Origin: Pseudomonadota bacterium
GTDB lineage: Bacteria > Pseudomonadota > Gammaproteobacteria > Steroidobacterales > Steroidobacteraceae
Length of the DNA: 64,000 nucleotides
Assembly: GCA_016720075.1 (NCBI GenBank)
Contig: JADJXW010000011.1
Coordinates: 29,780 to 93,779, forward strand
Direction: 5' to 3'
The position numbers and the translations under genes are program-made. Within the stretch, counting starts at the first letter, position 1. Every line of letters begins with the position of its first letter. The notes under the pieces were generated by a model that searched no databases, was not told where the DNA came from, and worked only from the letters and a program-made list of their open reading frames with translations. This document shows positions 7,678 to 16,708 of the stretch, piece by piece.

Positions 7678-10600
7678 TCGCCGCGGTCATCCGCTGGTCA
7701 GTCACGAATCGCTTCCTCGTGTTGCTGGCCGCGATGTTCCTGTCGGCATGGGGCCTGTGGTCTGTCAGCACGACGCCGATTGATGCCCTGCCGGATCTTT
7801 CGGACGTGCAGGTGATCATCCGCACGAGCTATCCGGGGCAGGCGCCGCAGATCGTCGAGAATCAGGTGACCTATCCCCTGACCACCACGATGCTGTCGGT
7901 GCCGGGCGCCAAGACCGTGCGCGGCTATTCGTTCTTCGGTGACAGCTTTGTCTACGTGTTGTTTGCCGATGGCACGGATCCGTATTGGGCCCGATCTCGG
8001 GTGTTGGAGTATCTGAACGCCGCGCAGGCGCGCCTGCCCGCTACCGCGCGGGCTTCCCTGGGGCCGGATGCCACGGGTGTGGGTTGGATCTTCCAGTACG
8101 CCCTGACTGATCGCACCGGCGAGCATGATCTGGCCCAGTTGCGCTCATTGCAGGACTGGTTCCTGAAGTTCGAGTTGAAGACGCTGCCGGATGTGGCCGA
8201 GGTTGCCACCATCGGCGGCATGGTGAAGCAGTACCAGGTGGTGCTGGATCCCGTGCAGTTGGCCAGCCGTGGCATCACGCAAGCGGAGGTACGCGCCGCG
8301 ATCAGCATGGCCAATAGCGAGACCGGCGGCGCCGTCTTGACGCTGGGCGAGGCCGAGTTGATGGTGCGCGCCAGTGGTTACCTGAAATCCCTGGCTGACT
8401 TCGAGGCCATCCCGCTCAAAGTCGTGGGCGGTGTGCCGGTGCTGCTGGGCGATGTGGCCCACATCCAGCTGGGGCCTGAGATGCGGCGTGGGATTTCGGA
8501 GCTTGATGGGCAAGGCGAGGCCGTTGGCGGTGTCGTCATCCTGCGCAGTGGCAAGAACGCCAAAGCGACCCTTACTGCCGTCCACGAAAAGCTCGAAGAG
8601 CTCAGGAAGAGCCTTCCCAAGGGTGTCGAGATCATCCCGACCTATGACCGCAGTGGCCTGATTGACCGGGCCGTGGAAAACCTGACCCACAAGCTCATCG
8701 AGGAGTTCGTTGTCGTGGCGCTGGTCTGCGCACTGTTCCTGTGGCACCTGCGCTCTTCTCTGGTGGCCGTGATCTGTCTGCCATTGGGTGTGCTGATCGC
8801 CTTCGCCGTCATGCGACAACAAGGCATCAACGCCAACATCATGTCGCTGGGCGGTATCGCCATTGCCATCGGCGCCATGGTCGATGCGGCGGTGGTGATG
8901 ATCGAGAACGCCCACAAGAAGATCGAGGCCTGGCAGCGCGCCAATCCCGACAAGACGCTCGTCGGCGAGGCGCATTGGCAGCTGATGACGGCCGCTGCGG
9001 TAGAGGTGGGCCCCGCGCTCTTCTTCTCGCTGCTGATCATTACCGTGTCGTTCCTGCCCGTGCTGACGCTCCAGGCGCAGGAGGGTCGGCTCTTCGGTCC
9101 CCTTGCGCTGACCAAGTCCTATGCCATGGCCGCGGCGGCGGGTCTGTCGATCACCTTGGTACCGATACTGATGGGCGCGTTCATTCGAGGTCGCCTGCCC
9201 AGCGAATCCAGCAATCCCCTGAATCGCTGGCTCGTGAAGGGATACGGTCCTGCGCTGGGATGGGCTCTGCGTAGGCCATGGACCACGCTGGCCCTTGCCG
9301 CGGGGCTGTTGCTGACTGCGCTATGGCCATTGAGCCGCCTGGGTGGCGAGTTCCTGCCCCCTCTGGACGAAGGGGATCTGCTCTACATGCCGAGTGCACT
9401 GCCGGGTCTGTCTGCACAGAAGGCCTCCGAACTTCTGCAACAGACGGACAGGCTTATCAAGACGGTGCCGGAAGTCGCGCGGGTGTTCGGCAAGGCTGGC
9501 CGCGCGGAAACCGCGACCGACCCTGCGCCGCTGGAGATGTTCGAGACCACCATCCAGTTCAAGCCGCGCGAACAGTGGCGCGCGGGCATGACACCCCAGA
9601 AGCTGGTGGAGGAACTGGATCGAGCTGTGCAGTTGCCGGGGCTCACCAATATCTGGATACCCCCTCTGCGAAACCGCATCGACATGCTGGCCACCGGCAT
9701 CAAAAGCCCCATAGGCATCAAGATCGCCGGTCCCGATCTGCAGCAGATCGATCGCGTCGGCAGTGACGTGGAGCGGATCGCCAAAAGCGTTCGGGGCGTG
9801 TCGTCGGCACTGGCCGAACGACTGACCGGTGGGCGCTACGTGGATGTCGACATCGACCGGCGCGCTGCAGCACGCTTTGGCCTGAGCATCGCGGACGTGC
9901 AGTCGGTGGTGGCGGGGCTCGTCGGTGGCGAAACCATCGGAGAGACCGTGGAAGGGCTGGCGCGCTACCCCATCAGCCTTCGCTATCCCCGCGAATGGCG
10001 CGACTCCGTGCAGCGCCTTGAGCAGTTGCCGTTCGTGACGCCATCGGGTGCGCAGGTCACGCTGGGCACGGTGGCACATATTCGCGTGAGCGACGGGCCA
10101 CCCATGCTCAGGAGCGAGAATGCGCGTCCCAGCAGCTGGGTCTATGTCGACGTGCGGGGGCGTGATCTGGCATCAACGGTTGCCGATCTGCGCACAGCCA
10201 TCGCACGCGAGGTGCATCTGTCGCCCGGCATGAGCCTCGCGTACTCGGGGCAGTTCGAGTTTCTGGAGCGCGCCAATGCACGCCTGAAGCTGGTTGTGCC
10301 CGCAACGCTGCTCATCATTTTTGTGCTGCTGTATCTGACTTTCAAGCGGATCGACGAGGCTCTGCTGATCATGGCTACGCTGCCTTTCGCGCTAACCGGG
10401 GGCGTGTGGTTCCTGTACCTGATGGGATACAACCTCTCGGTTGCCACGGGAGTTGGGTTCATCGCGTTGGCCGGCGTCTCGGCGGAATTCGGCGTAATCA
10501 TGATTGTGTACCTGAAGCAGGCCTGGGAGCAGCGACTGGAGGCAGGCATCGTGACGCAGGGCGGACTGCTTGATGCCATTCGCGAAGGAGCGCTGCTGCG

Positions 10601-10811
10601 CGTACGCCCCAAGGCCATGACGGTCGCGGTAATCTTTGCCGGACTGCTGCCTATCCTTCTGGGCAGCGGCACGGGCAGCGAGATCATGAGTCGTATTGCT
10701 GCGCCGATGGTCGGCGGAATGATCACGGCGCCTTTGCTGTCGCTGCTCGTCATTCCGGCGGCGTACCACCTGATGCGTTGCCCTGCGGGCAAGCCCGGCG
10801 GCGGCGTTTAA
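7674..10811 (+). CDS. cusA: Cu(I)/Ag(I) RND efflux pump, HME type
   Basis: 1045 residues with a GTG start overlapping the adaptor stop. Twelve membrane segments and two large periplasmic loops are evident. Transmembrane segment 4 reads AIGAMVDAAVVMIEN, the pattern of monovalent-cation HME pumps, and PPLRNRIDMLATGIKSP carries the Met corresponding to the CusA copper relay; the Zn/Co-type pumps in this window have DFG..VDGAV instead. The pump takes Cu(I) or Ag(I) from the periplasm or cytoplasm and drives it through the channel using proton flow. Length and motif order are complete, with no frameshift. It ends the first RND operon, 65 bp before the small His-rich gene. Confidence 0.94.
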   Translation: MIAAVIRWSVTNRFLVLLAAMFLSAWGLWSVSTTPIDALPDLSDVQVIIRTSYPGQAPQIVENQVTYPLTTTMLSVPGAKTVRGYSFFGDSFVYVLFADGTDPYWARSRVLEYLNAAQARLPATARASLGPDATGVGWIFQYALTDRTGEHDLAQLRSLQDWFLKFELKTLPDVAEVATIGGMVKQYQVVLDPVQLASRGITQAEVRAAISMANSETGGAVLTLGEAELMVRASGYLKSLADFEAIPLKVVGGVPVLLGDVAHIQLGPEMRRGISELDGQGEAVGGVVILRSGKNAKATLTAVHEKLEELRKSLPKGVEIIPTYDRSGLIDRAVENLTHKLIEEFVVVALVCALFLWHLRSSLVAVICLPLGVLIAFAVMRQQGINANIMSLGGIAIAIGAMVDAAVVMIENAHKKIEAWQRANPDKTLVGEAHWQLMTAAAVEVGPALFFSLLIITVSFLPVLTLQAQEGRLFGPLALTKSYAMAAAAGLSITLVPILMGAFIRGRLPSESSNPLNRWLVKGYGPALGWALRRPWTTLALAAGLLLTALWPLSRLGGEFLPPLDEGDLLYMPSALPGLSAQKASELLQQTDRLIKTVPEVARVFGKAGRAETATDPAPLEMFETTIQFKPREQWRAGMTPQKLVEELDRAVQLPGLTNIWIPPLRNRIDMLATGIKSPIGIKIAGPDLQQIDRVGSDVERIAKSVRGVSSALAERLTGGRYVDVDIDRRAAARFGLSIADVQSVVAGLVGGETIGETVEGLARYPISLRYPREWRDSVQRLEQLPFVTPSGAQVTLGTVAHIRVSDGPPMLRSENARPSSWVYVDVRGRDLASTVADLRTAIAREVHLSPGMSLAYSGQFEFLERANARLKLVVPATLLIIFVLLYLTFKRIDEALLIMATLPFALTGGVWFLYLMGYNLSVATGVGFIALAGVSAEFGVIMIVYLKQAWEQRLEAGIVTQGGLLDAIREGALLRVRPKAMTVAVIFAGLLPILLGSGTGSEIMSRIAAPMVGGMITAPLLSLLVIPAAYHLMRCPAGKPGGGV

Positions 10812-10876
10812 TGGGAACTGTGAACTTCATTCAGGCCCGAGAGGGTCCGCGCCGTGTTTTCTGCTAACCTGCGCCC

Positions 10877-11254
10877 ATGGGTCCCACCCACCGCTACCGA
10901 CTTCTCGTGACGCTGATCGCATGTATTGCGTTCCTGTCGTTGCGGCTGGTCGGAGATCACCTGCATTTCTGCTTCGACGGCAGCGAGCCGCTGGTCTCTG
11001 TCCACGGTGATGACGGTGATATCCACCATGCTGAGTTGGGCATCGACGCTCCCCATCAGGATGCGAATGTCGACCTCATGAGTGCGGTGCTCAAGGGCAC
11101 GGCCGACGTACTCCTGCCGCTGGCCCTGCTGAGCGCGCTGCTGCTGTTCCTGCTGCCGCTGGTGCGCGCGCAGCGCATCGAATTTGCTTCTCTTCTGTTG
11201 CCGGATTCCCGGTTTCACTTTCTGCGTCCGCCTCTGCGCGGGCCCCCTCGCTGA
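10877..11254 (+). CDS. Small His-rich two-helix membrane protein preceding czcC
   Basis: 125 residues. The first hydrophobic helix is at about 8-25, then DHLHFCFDG and an acidic His-bearing loop with GDDGDIHHAE and APHQD, a second helix at about 78-96 (VLLPLALLSALLLFLLPL), and a Pro/Arg tail ending RPPLRGPPR. A protein of the same plan is encoded at 38647, again directly upstream of a czcC gene. I do not recognise a named family; it recalls small accessory proteins that precede czc operons, such as CzcI, but I cannot show homology. A role in sensing or buffering divalent metal for the following pump is inference. Confidence 0.75.
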   Translation: MGPTHRYRLLVTLIACIAFLSLRLVGDHLHFCFDGSEPLVSVHGDDGDIHHAELGIDAPHQDANVDLMSAVLKGTADVLLPLALLSALLLFLLPLVRAQRIEFASLLLPDSRFHFLRPPLRGPPR

Positions 11255-11322
11255 CTCCCCGACCTTTCGTCTGATGCTTTGACGCGCCCCAGGCGCGTGG
11301 ACGTTGTTTTTGGGAGTCCTAC

Positions 11323-12597
11323 ATGTTTGTCACTGGATGGCGTGCCGTCGTTGCATGCCTTGCACTGTGCGCTGCGGTGCCCGCGGCCCATGCTGCGGAG
11401 CCGGCGCCACCGCTGGGCCTGCGCGATGCGATATCGGCGGCGCTCGCCCGCAATCCCGATCTCAGGGAGTTTGCGTTTGCGTTGCGGGTCGAGGAGGCGC
11501 GGCGTGACGGCGCGGCGCTTCGACCGGCTCCGGAGTTCACCGCGGAGCTGGAAAATGTGCTCGGCACGGGTGCCTACAAGGGACTGTCAGGCGCCGACAC
11601 CACGCTGGCGATTTCCCAGGTCGTCGAACTCGGTGGCAAGCGCGAGGCGAGGATTTCCGCGGCGTCCGCCAGTATCGATACGCTCACCAGTGCGCGACAG
11701 GCCGCCCAGCTGGACATCCTGGCGGAAGTCACGCGCCGCTATGTCGCGACGGCCGAACTGCAGGAGCGCCTGCGACTGGCCGAGCGGGCCACCACGCTGG
11801 CGCAGGGCACGCTGGAGGCGGCGCGCCTTCGCGTGCAGGCCGCCAAGGCGCCTCACGTGGAGGAGGACAGAGCCACGGTGGCGCTGGAGCGCAGTCGCCT
11901 CGATATGCGAAATCTGCGGGCCAGGCTTGAGGCCGCCCGGCGATCGCTGGCCGCAACCTGGGGTGCCGACGATGGCACGCTCGAGGGTCGCCCCATGGGG
12001 GACATCACCGGGGATATCTACGCGTTGCCGGCAGTTCAGGACTTCGCGCCCCTGGTGGAGCGACTGCAGCGCAATCCGGATTTCCTGCGCTTCGCCAGTG
12101 AGGAACGCCTTCGGGAAGCCGAACTGCGACTGGCTGCCACGCAGAAGCGCGCCGATATCACGATCGGTGGCGGCGTCCGCCGCTCCCAGGAAACGAAAGA
12201 CATTGGACTGGTCGCGTCGTTCTCGATGCCGCTGTTTGCGGGGCGCAGGGCGCAAAGCGCGATAGCCGAGGCGGCCGCCCGACGCGATGCCGTCGGTGCG
12301 GCACGGGAGGCGGCACTCACGCGCGCGCGCGCAAGCCTTTTCGCGCTCCACAGCGATCTTGTGGAGGCCGAGGCGAGAGTGGCTGCGCTGCAGTCGACGG
12401 TGCTGCCGCGAATGGAAGAAGCACTGAAGGAAACGCAGTACGCCTTCGAGCGCGGTCGCTACGGCTACCTGGAGCTGGTCGACGCGCAGCGCGAATTCCT
12501 GGATGCCCAGGCTGACCGCATCGAGGCTGCCACCCAGGCCCAACTGCTCATTGCCGAGATCGAGCGCCTGACCAATGCGCCGCTCGCCAACCCCTGA
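11323..12597 (+). CDS. czcC: TolC-family channel of CzcCBA-type pump
   Basis: 424 residues with a cleavable signal ending near AHAAEPAPP. Two OEP domains are present: the first begins LGLRDAISAALARNPDLREF and includes VVELGGKREARI, and the second half holds FAGRRAQSAIAEAAARRDAV and ERGRYGYLELVDAQREFLDA. It forms the outer-membrane duct for the pump encoded downstream. It begins 68 bp after the His-rich membrane protein and is followed by the adaptor after 21 bp. A similar channel at 37313 shares the ELGGK and RGRYxxLE features, so the two czc sets are paralogous. Confidence 0.92.
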   Translation: MFVTGWRAVVACLALCAAVPAAHAAEPAPPLGLRDAISAALARNPDLREFAFALRVEEARRDGAALRPAPEFTAELENVLGTGAYKGLSGADTTLAISQVVELGGKREARISAASASIDTLTSARQAAQLDILAEVTRRYVATAELQERLRLAERATTLAQGTLEAARLRVQAAKAPHVEEDRATVALERSRLDMRNLRARLEAARRSLAATWGADDGTLEGRPMGDITGDIYALPAVQDFAPLVERLQRNPDFLRFASEERLREAELRLAATQKRADITIGGGVRRSQETKDIGLVASFSMPLFAGRRAQSAIAEAAARRDAVGAAREAALTRARASLFALHSDLVEAEARVAALQSTVLPRMEEALKETQYAFERGRYGYLELVDAQREFLDAQADRIEAATQAQLLIAEIERLTNAPLANP

Positions 12598-12618
12598 ACC
12601 GGACTTGTGAGTACACAC

Positions 12619-13542
12619 ATGAAACTCAAGTTGTCATTCCTCTTTTTTCTTGCACCGCTGATGCTGGTCGCCTGCGGCGGTTCCTCGCCTGAAGCCGCGA
12701 AGGAGCCCGCCGAGGCGAGCGAAGAGCCCTCGGAAGCCCATCTCTCGCTGACTGCTGAGCAACTCAAGGCGGCAGGCATCGGCCTGGAAACGGCCGGTCC
12801 GGCACAGATTCGCGAGGTGTTGCCTCTGTACGGAGTCGTGGCCCCGAACGCAGAGCGCGTGAGGGACGTTGCAGCCCGCTTTCCCGGCGTGATCCGCAGC
12901 GTCGATCGCAAGCTGGGCGATACGGTGCGTCAGGGCGATCTGCTCGCGAATATCGAGAGCAACGAGAGCCTGCAGGTGTATGCGGTGCGATCTCCCATCT
13001 CGGGTGTCATCTCGGCTCGCAATGCAAATCCGGGTGAGCAGACTGGGGACAAGCCCCTGTTCGTGGTCGTGGACCTTTCGACCGTGTGGGTCGAACTGTC
13101 GTTGTTCGCGCGCGATGCGGCCAAGGTGAAGGCCGGGCAGTCGGTGCTGGTGAAGTCGCCGGTGGCCGAATTCTCGGCGCAGGGCAGGGTGACCTACGTG
13201 GGCCCTTTCGGTAACAGCAACCAGGCGCTGACGGCGCGCGTGGAGGTGCCGAATCCCGACAATCGCTGGGCTCCGGGCCTGTATGTCACCGGCGAAGTCA
13301 CGCTCGCCCAGAAGTCGGCCGCGCTGGCCGTCCGCTCCAGTGCCATCCAGATGATCGAGGACCGGCCGGTGGTGTTCGTGCAGAGCAACGGACAGTTCAG
13401 GACCCATGCGGTCACGCTGGGCAAGACCGACGGCGAACGCACCGAGGTGCTGCAGGGGCTGTCCGTGGGGGATATCTACGCGGCAGCCAACAGCTACGTC
13501 ATCAAGGCAGAGCTTCGCAAGAGCGAAGCCGAGGAAGACTGA
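12619..13542 (+). CDS. czcB: Periplasmic adaptor lipoprotein of CzcCBA-type pump
   Basis: 307 residues from ATG 12619; a GTG 12 bp upstream is possible but places four residues before the signal. The signal ends in lipobox LVACGG, so the protein is probably lipid-anchored. After an acidic linker come the adaptor domains, with PNAERVRDVAARFPGVIRSV, ANIESNESLQVY, RSPISGVISARNANPGEQ and RWAPGLYVTGEV, a series shared with CzcB/CnrB proteins. It lacks the YWYDPM copper segment of CusB, which fits a divalent-cation pump. The gap to czcA is 7 bp, so the genes are co-translated. Confidence 0.92.
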   Translation: MKLKLSFLFFLAPLMLVACGGSSPEAAKEPAEASEEPSEAHLSLTAEQLKAAGIGLETAGPAQIREVLPLYGVVAPNAERVRDVAARFPGVIRSVDRKLGDTVRQGDLLANIESNESLQVYAVRSPISGVISARNANPGEQTGDKPLFVVVDLSTVWVELSLFARDAAKVKAGQSVLVKSPVAEFSAQGRVTYVGPFGNSNQALTARVEVPNPDNRWAPGLYVTGEVTLAQKSAALAVRSSAIQMIEDRPVVFVQSNGQFRTHAVTLGKTDGERTEVLQGLSVGDIYAAANSYVIKAELRKSEAEED

Positions 13543-13549
13543 GACCACC

Positions 13550-16500
13550 ATGATAGACGCACTGCTTCGTACGTCCATCGCCCGGCGGTGGATCGTCATG
13601 TTCCTCGTGGCTGCCATCGCTGCGCTGGGTATCTGGAACTACCAGCGCCTGCCGATCGATGCGGTCCCCGACATCACCAATGTCCAGGTGCAGATCAACG
13701 CGCGGGCACCCGGTTATACGCCGCTGGAAACCGAGAGCCGCATAACCTTTCCGATCGAGTCGGAGATGGGCGGCATTCCGGGACTGAAGGAGTTCCGGTC
13801 GATCTCCAAGTACGGGCTTGCGCAGGTGACCGCCGTGTTCGAGGACGGCACCGACCTGTACTTCGCCCGCCAGCTCGTCAACGAGCGACTGCAGGGCGTG
13901 CGCGAATCGCTGCCGCCGGGTGTGGATCTGGAAATGGGTCCGGCCGCCACGGGTCTGGGCGAAATCCTGATGTACGTGCTGGAAGCCGATCCGGACGCCC
14001 GCAAGCCCGATGGCACGCCCTACGACGCAACCGACCTGCGCACGATCCAGGACTGGTCCATCCGTCCGCAACTGCGGCAGGTGCCCGGCGTGTCGGAGGT
14101 GGACAGCATCGGCGGCTATGCCAAGCAGTTTCATGTGCTGCCGGATCCGGCTCGCCTGCTGTCCTATGGCTTGACGCTCAACGATATCGAAACCGCCCTG
14201 CAGGCCAACAACGGCAACATCGGCGCAGGCTACATCGAGACCAATGGAGAACAGAACCTGGTTCGTGTCCCGGGCCAGCTCCGTGGCATCGAGGATCTGC
14301 GCAACGTGGTGGTCGCCAGCCGCAATGGCGTGCCGGTGCGAATCGGCGACGTGGCCGATGTGGCCCAGGGCCGTCCGCTGCGCACGGGCGCGTCGGTGCT
14401 GGGGACAAAGCAGACCGTGCTCAGCACGGCCTACATGCGTGTCGGCGAGAACAGCCGCACCGTGAGTCTGGCCGTCAGTCAGAAGCTGGAGCAAATCAGC
14501 AAGAGCCTGCCGAAGGGCGTGCACGCGATCACCGTGTACAACCGCACGGATCTGGTGAACCGCACCATCGCCACCGTGCAGAAGAACCTGCTGGAAGGGG
14601 CGATCCTGGTCCTGGTGGTGCTGCTGCTGATGCTGGGCAACGTGCGGGCGGCGCTGCTCACCGCAATGGTGATCCCGCTGTCGATGCTGATGCTGATGAC
14701 CAGCATGGTGCAGACCAAGGTCAGTGCCAACCTGATGAGCCTCGGTGCGCTGGACTTCGGCCTGATCGTCGACGGGGCGGTGATCATCGTGGAGAACTGC
14801 ATCCGCCGCCTGGCCGAGAAGCAGCGCCACATGGGGCGCCTGTTGACGACTGAGGAACGTCTGCATGAGGCCTTTGCTGGTTCGCGAGAGGTGTTCACGC
14901 CGAGCCTGATCAGCGTGCTGGTGGTGATTCTGGTGAATCTGCCGCTGCTCGCGCTGACCGGTGTCGAGGGAAAAATGTTCCGGCCCATGGCGCTGGCTGT
15001 CATCCTCGCACTGCTCGCGGCACTGGTGCTGTCCCTGACGTTCGTGCCGGCTGCGGTGGCGCTGGTTCTGCGTGGCAAAGTGGAGGAGAAGGAGAACTTC
15101 ATCGTGCGCGGCGCGCGTCGCCTCTACCAGCCGGTGTTCGCCTTTGCCATGCGCCGCCGCCTGCCGATTGCCGTGGCCGCACTGCTGCTGGTCATCGGGT
15201 GCGGGTTCCTCACGACCCGCATGGGCACCGAGTTCATCCCGCAGCTGGACGAGGGTGACATCGTCATCCTGGTGGCGCGTATCCCCGGCATAGGGCTCGA
15301 GCAGGCGGTTTCCATGCAGGAGGGCCTGCAGGCGGCGCTGCAGAAGCATCCGGAGCTCAAGCTCGTCTATTCAAGGACGGGTACCAACGATGCCGCCACC
15401 GATCCGATGTCGCCGAGCGAAACCGACACGTTCTTCATTCTCAAGCCACGCAAGGAGTGGCCGGATCCGAACAAGTCCAAGGCCCAGCTGCTGGCCGACA
15501 TCGATGCCACGCTGGCAACGGTGCCGGGCATGCTCTACGAGTTCAGTCAGCCGATCGAGATGCGGTTCAATGAACTCATTGCCGGCGTGCGCGCGGCACT
15601 TGCCGTGAAGATCTACGGCGATGATTTCGAGACGCTGGAACGGCTCTCTCAACGTGCGGCTGCGCTCATCCGTGGGGTGCCGGGCGCCGAGGGCGTGAAG
15701 GCGGAACCCATCGGGGGCCTGCCAACGCTGACGATCTCTCCGCGGCTGGAGACCCTTGCCCGGTTCGGCATACCTCAAGCCAGCCTGCAGCAGACGATTT
15801 CCACCGCGGTGGGTGGCACCGCAGTGGGCCAGATCTTCGAGGGGGATGCCCGCTTCGACGTGGTGGTGCGCCTGCCAGAGCATCTGCGCACCAGCACCAG
15901 CGCGCTGGAGCGACTGCCCATCGCGCTGCCCGGGGGTTCCTTCGTCCCGTTAGCCGAACTCGCCGACGTTCGCCTCGCCAGCGGCGCCAACCAGATCAGC
16001 CGCGAGAACGGCAAGCGGCGCGTGGTGGTCTCCGCCAATACGAGCGGACGCGATCTGGGCAGCTTCGTGAAGGATGTCCAGGCGAAGCTGGAGCGTGATC
16101 TGAAGCTTCCGCCCGGCTACTACCTGGGATACGGCGGCACCTTCGAGCAGCTGCAATCGGCCACCGAGCGGCTGTCGCTGCTGGTGCCGATCACGCTGTT
16201 GATGATCTTCCTGCTGCTGATGATGACCTTCGGCTCCCCGGTTGAAGCCGCGCTAGTGTTCAGTGGCGTTCCGCTGGCGCTCACCGGCGGAGTGGTCGCG
16301 CTGCTGCTGCGAGGCATTCCGCTGTCGATCACCGCTGGCGTCGGGTTCATCACCCTTTCGGGTGTCGCCGTGCTCACGGGCGTCGTCATGGTATCGGCCA
16401 TTCGCAGCCGGCTCGAGGCGGGCGAGGACATCGATACCGCCATCCGTGAGGGCGCACTGCTGAGGTTGCGTCCCATCCTGATGGTGGCGCTCGTGGCCGC

Positions 16501-16708
16501 GCTGGGGTTCCTGCCCATGGCCCTCAACACGGGCACCGGCGCCGAGGTGCAGCGACCCCTGGCCACCGTGGTGATCGGTGGAATCATTTCGTCGACGCTG
16601 CTGACGCTGATCGTGCTACCGGGCCTTTACCGCATGGTGCGTGGTTTTCGGCGCAGGCGGGAAAAGGTCGAGGCCGAACTTACGGTGGAGCCTGATCATG
16701 CCGGCTGA
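13550..16708 (+). CDS. czcA: Divalent-cation RND pump, CzcA type
   Basis: 1052 residues from ATG 13550 (MIDALLRTSIARRWIVMF). The RND fold is complete with VDAVPDITNVQVQINARAPG near the N-terminus and transmembrane segment 4 as LDFGLIVDGAVIIVEN, the DFG-VDG pattern of the Zn/Co/Cd/Ni group. The periplasmic half has YEFSQPIEMRFNELIAGVRA, also typical of CzcA/CnrA. It would export Zn(II), Co(II), Cd(II) or Ni(II); the exact ion cannot be read off. It overlaps the P-type ATPase start by 11 bp, linking trans-envelope and cytosolic export. The large antisense frame in this region is a GC artefact. Confidence 0.94.
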   Translation: MIDALLRTSIARRWIVMFLVAAIAALGIWNYQRLPIDAVPDITNVQVQINARAPGYTPLETESRITFPIESEMGGIPGLKEFRSISKYGLAQVTAVFEDGTDLYFARQLVNERLQGVRESLPPGVDLEMGPAATGLGEILMYVLEADPDARKPDGTPYDATDLRTIQDWSIRPQLRQVPGVSEVDSIGGYAKQFHVLPDPARLLSYGLTLNDIETALQANNGNIGAGYIETNGEQNLVRVPGQLRGIEDLRNVVVASRNGVPVRIGDVADVAQGRPLRTGASVLGTKQTVLSTAYMRVGENSRTVSLAVSQKLEQISKSLPKGVHAITVYNRTDLVNRTIATVQKNLLEGAILVLVVLLLMLGNVRAALLTAMVIPLSMLMLMTSMVQTKVSANLMSLGALDFGLIVDGAVIIVENCIRRLAEKQRHMGRLLTTEERLHEAFAGSREVFTPSLISVLVVILVNLPLLALTGVEGKMFRPMALAVILALLAALVLSLTFVPAAVALVLRGKVEEKENFIVRGARRLYQPVFAFAMRRRLPIAVAALLLVIGCGFLTTRMGTEFIPQLDEGDIVILVARIPGIGLEQAVSMQEGLQAALQKHPELKLVYSRTGTNDAATDPMSPSETDTFFILKPRKEWPDPNKSKAQLLADIDATLATVPGMLYEFSQPIEMRFNELIAGVRAALAVKIYGDDFETLERLSQRAAALIRGVPGAEGVKAEPIGGLPTLTISPRLETLARFGIPQASLQQTISTAVGGTAVGQIFEGDARFDVVVRLPEHLRTSTSALERLPIALPGGSFVPLAELADVRLASGANQISRENGKRRVVVSANTSGRDLGSFVKDVQAKLERDLKLPPGYYLGYGGTFEQLQSATERLSLLVPITLLMIFLLLMMTFGSPVEAALVFSGVPLALTGGVVALLLRGIPLSITAGVGFITLSGVAVLTGVVMVSAIRSRLEAGEDIDTAIREGALLRLRPILMVALVAALGFLPMALNTGTGAEVQRPLATVVIGGIISSTLLTLIVLPGLYRMVRGFRRRREKVEAELTVEPDHAG

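Noticed and set aside
13502..15349. A 615-residue minus-strand frame inside czcA
   Set aside because: It is rich in His, Gln and Arg as expected from the reverse of a GC-rich pump gene, and the czcA frame is complete.
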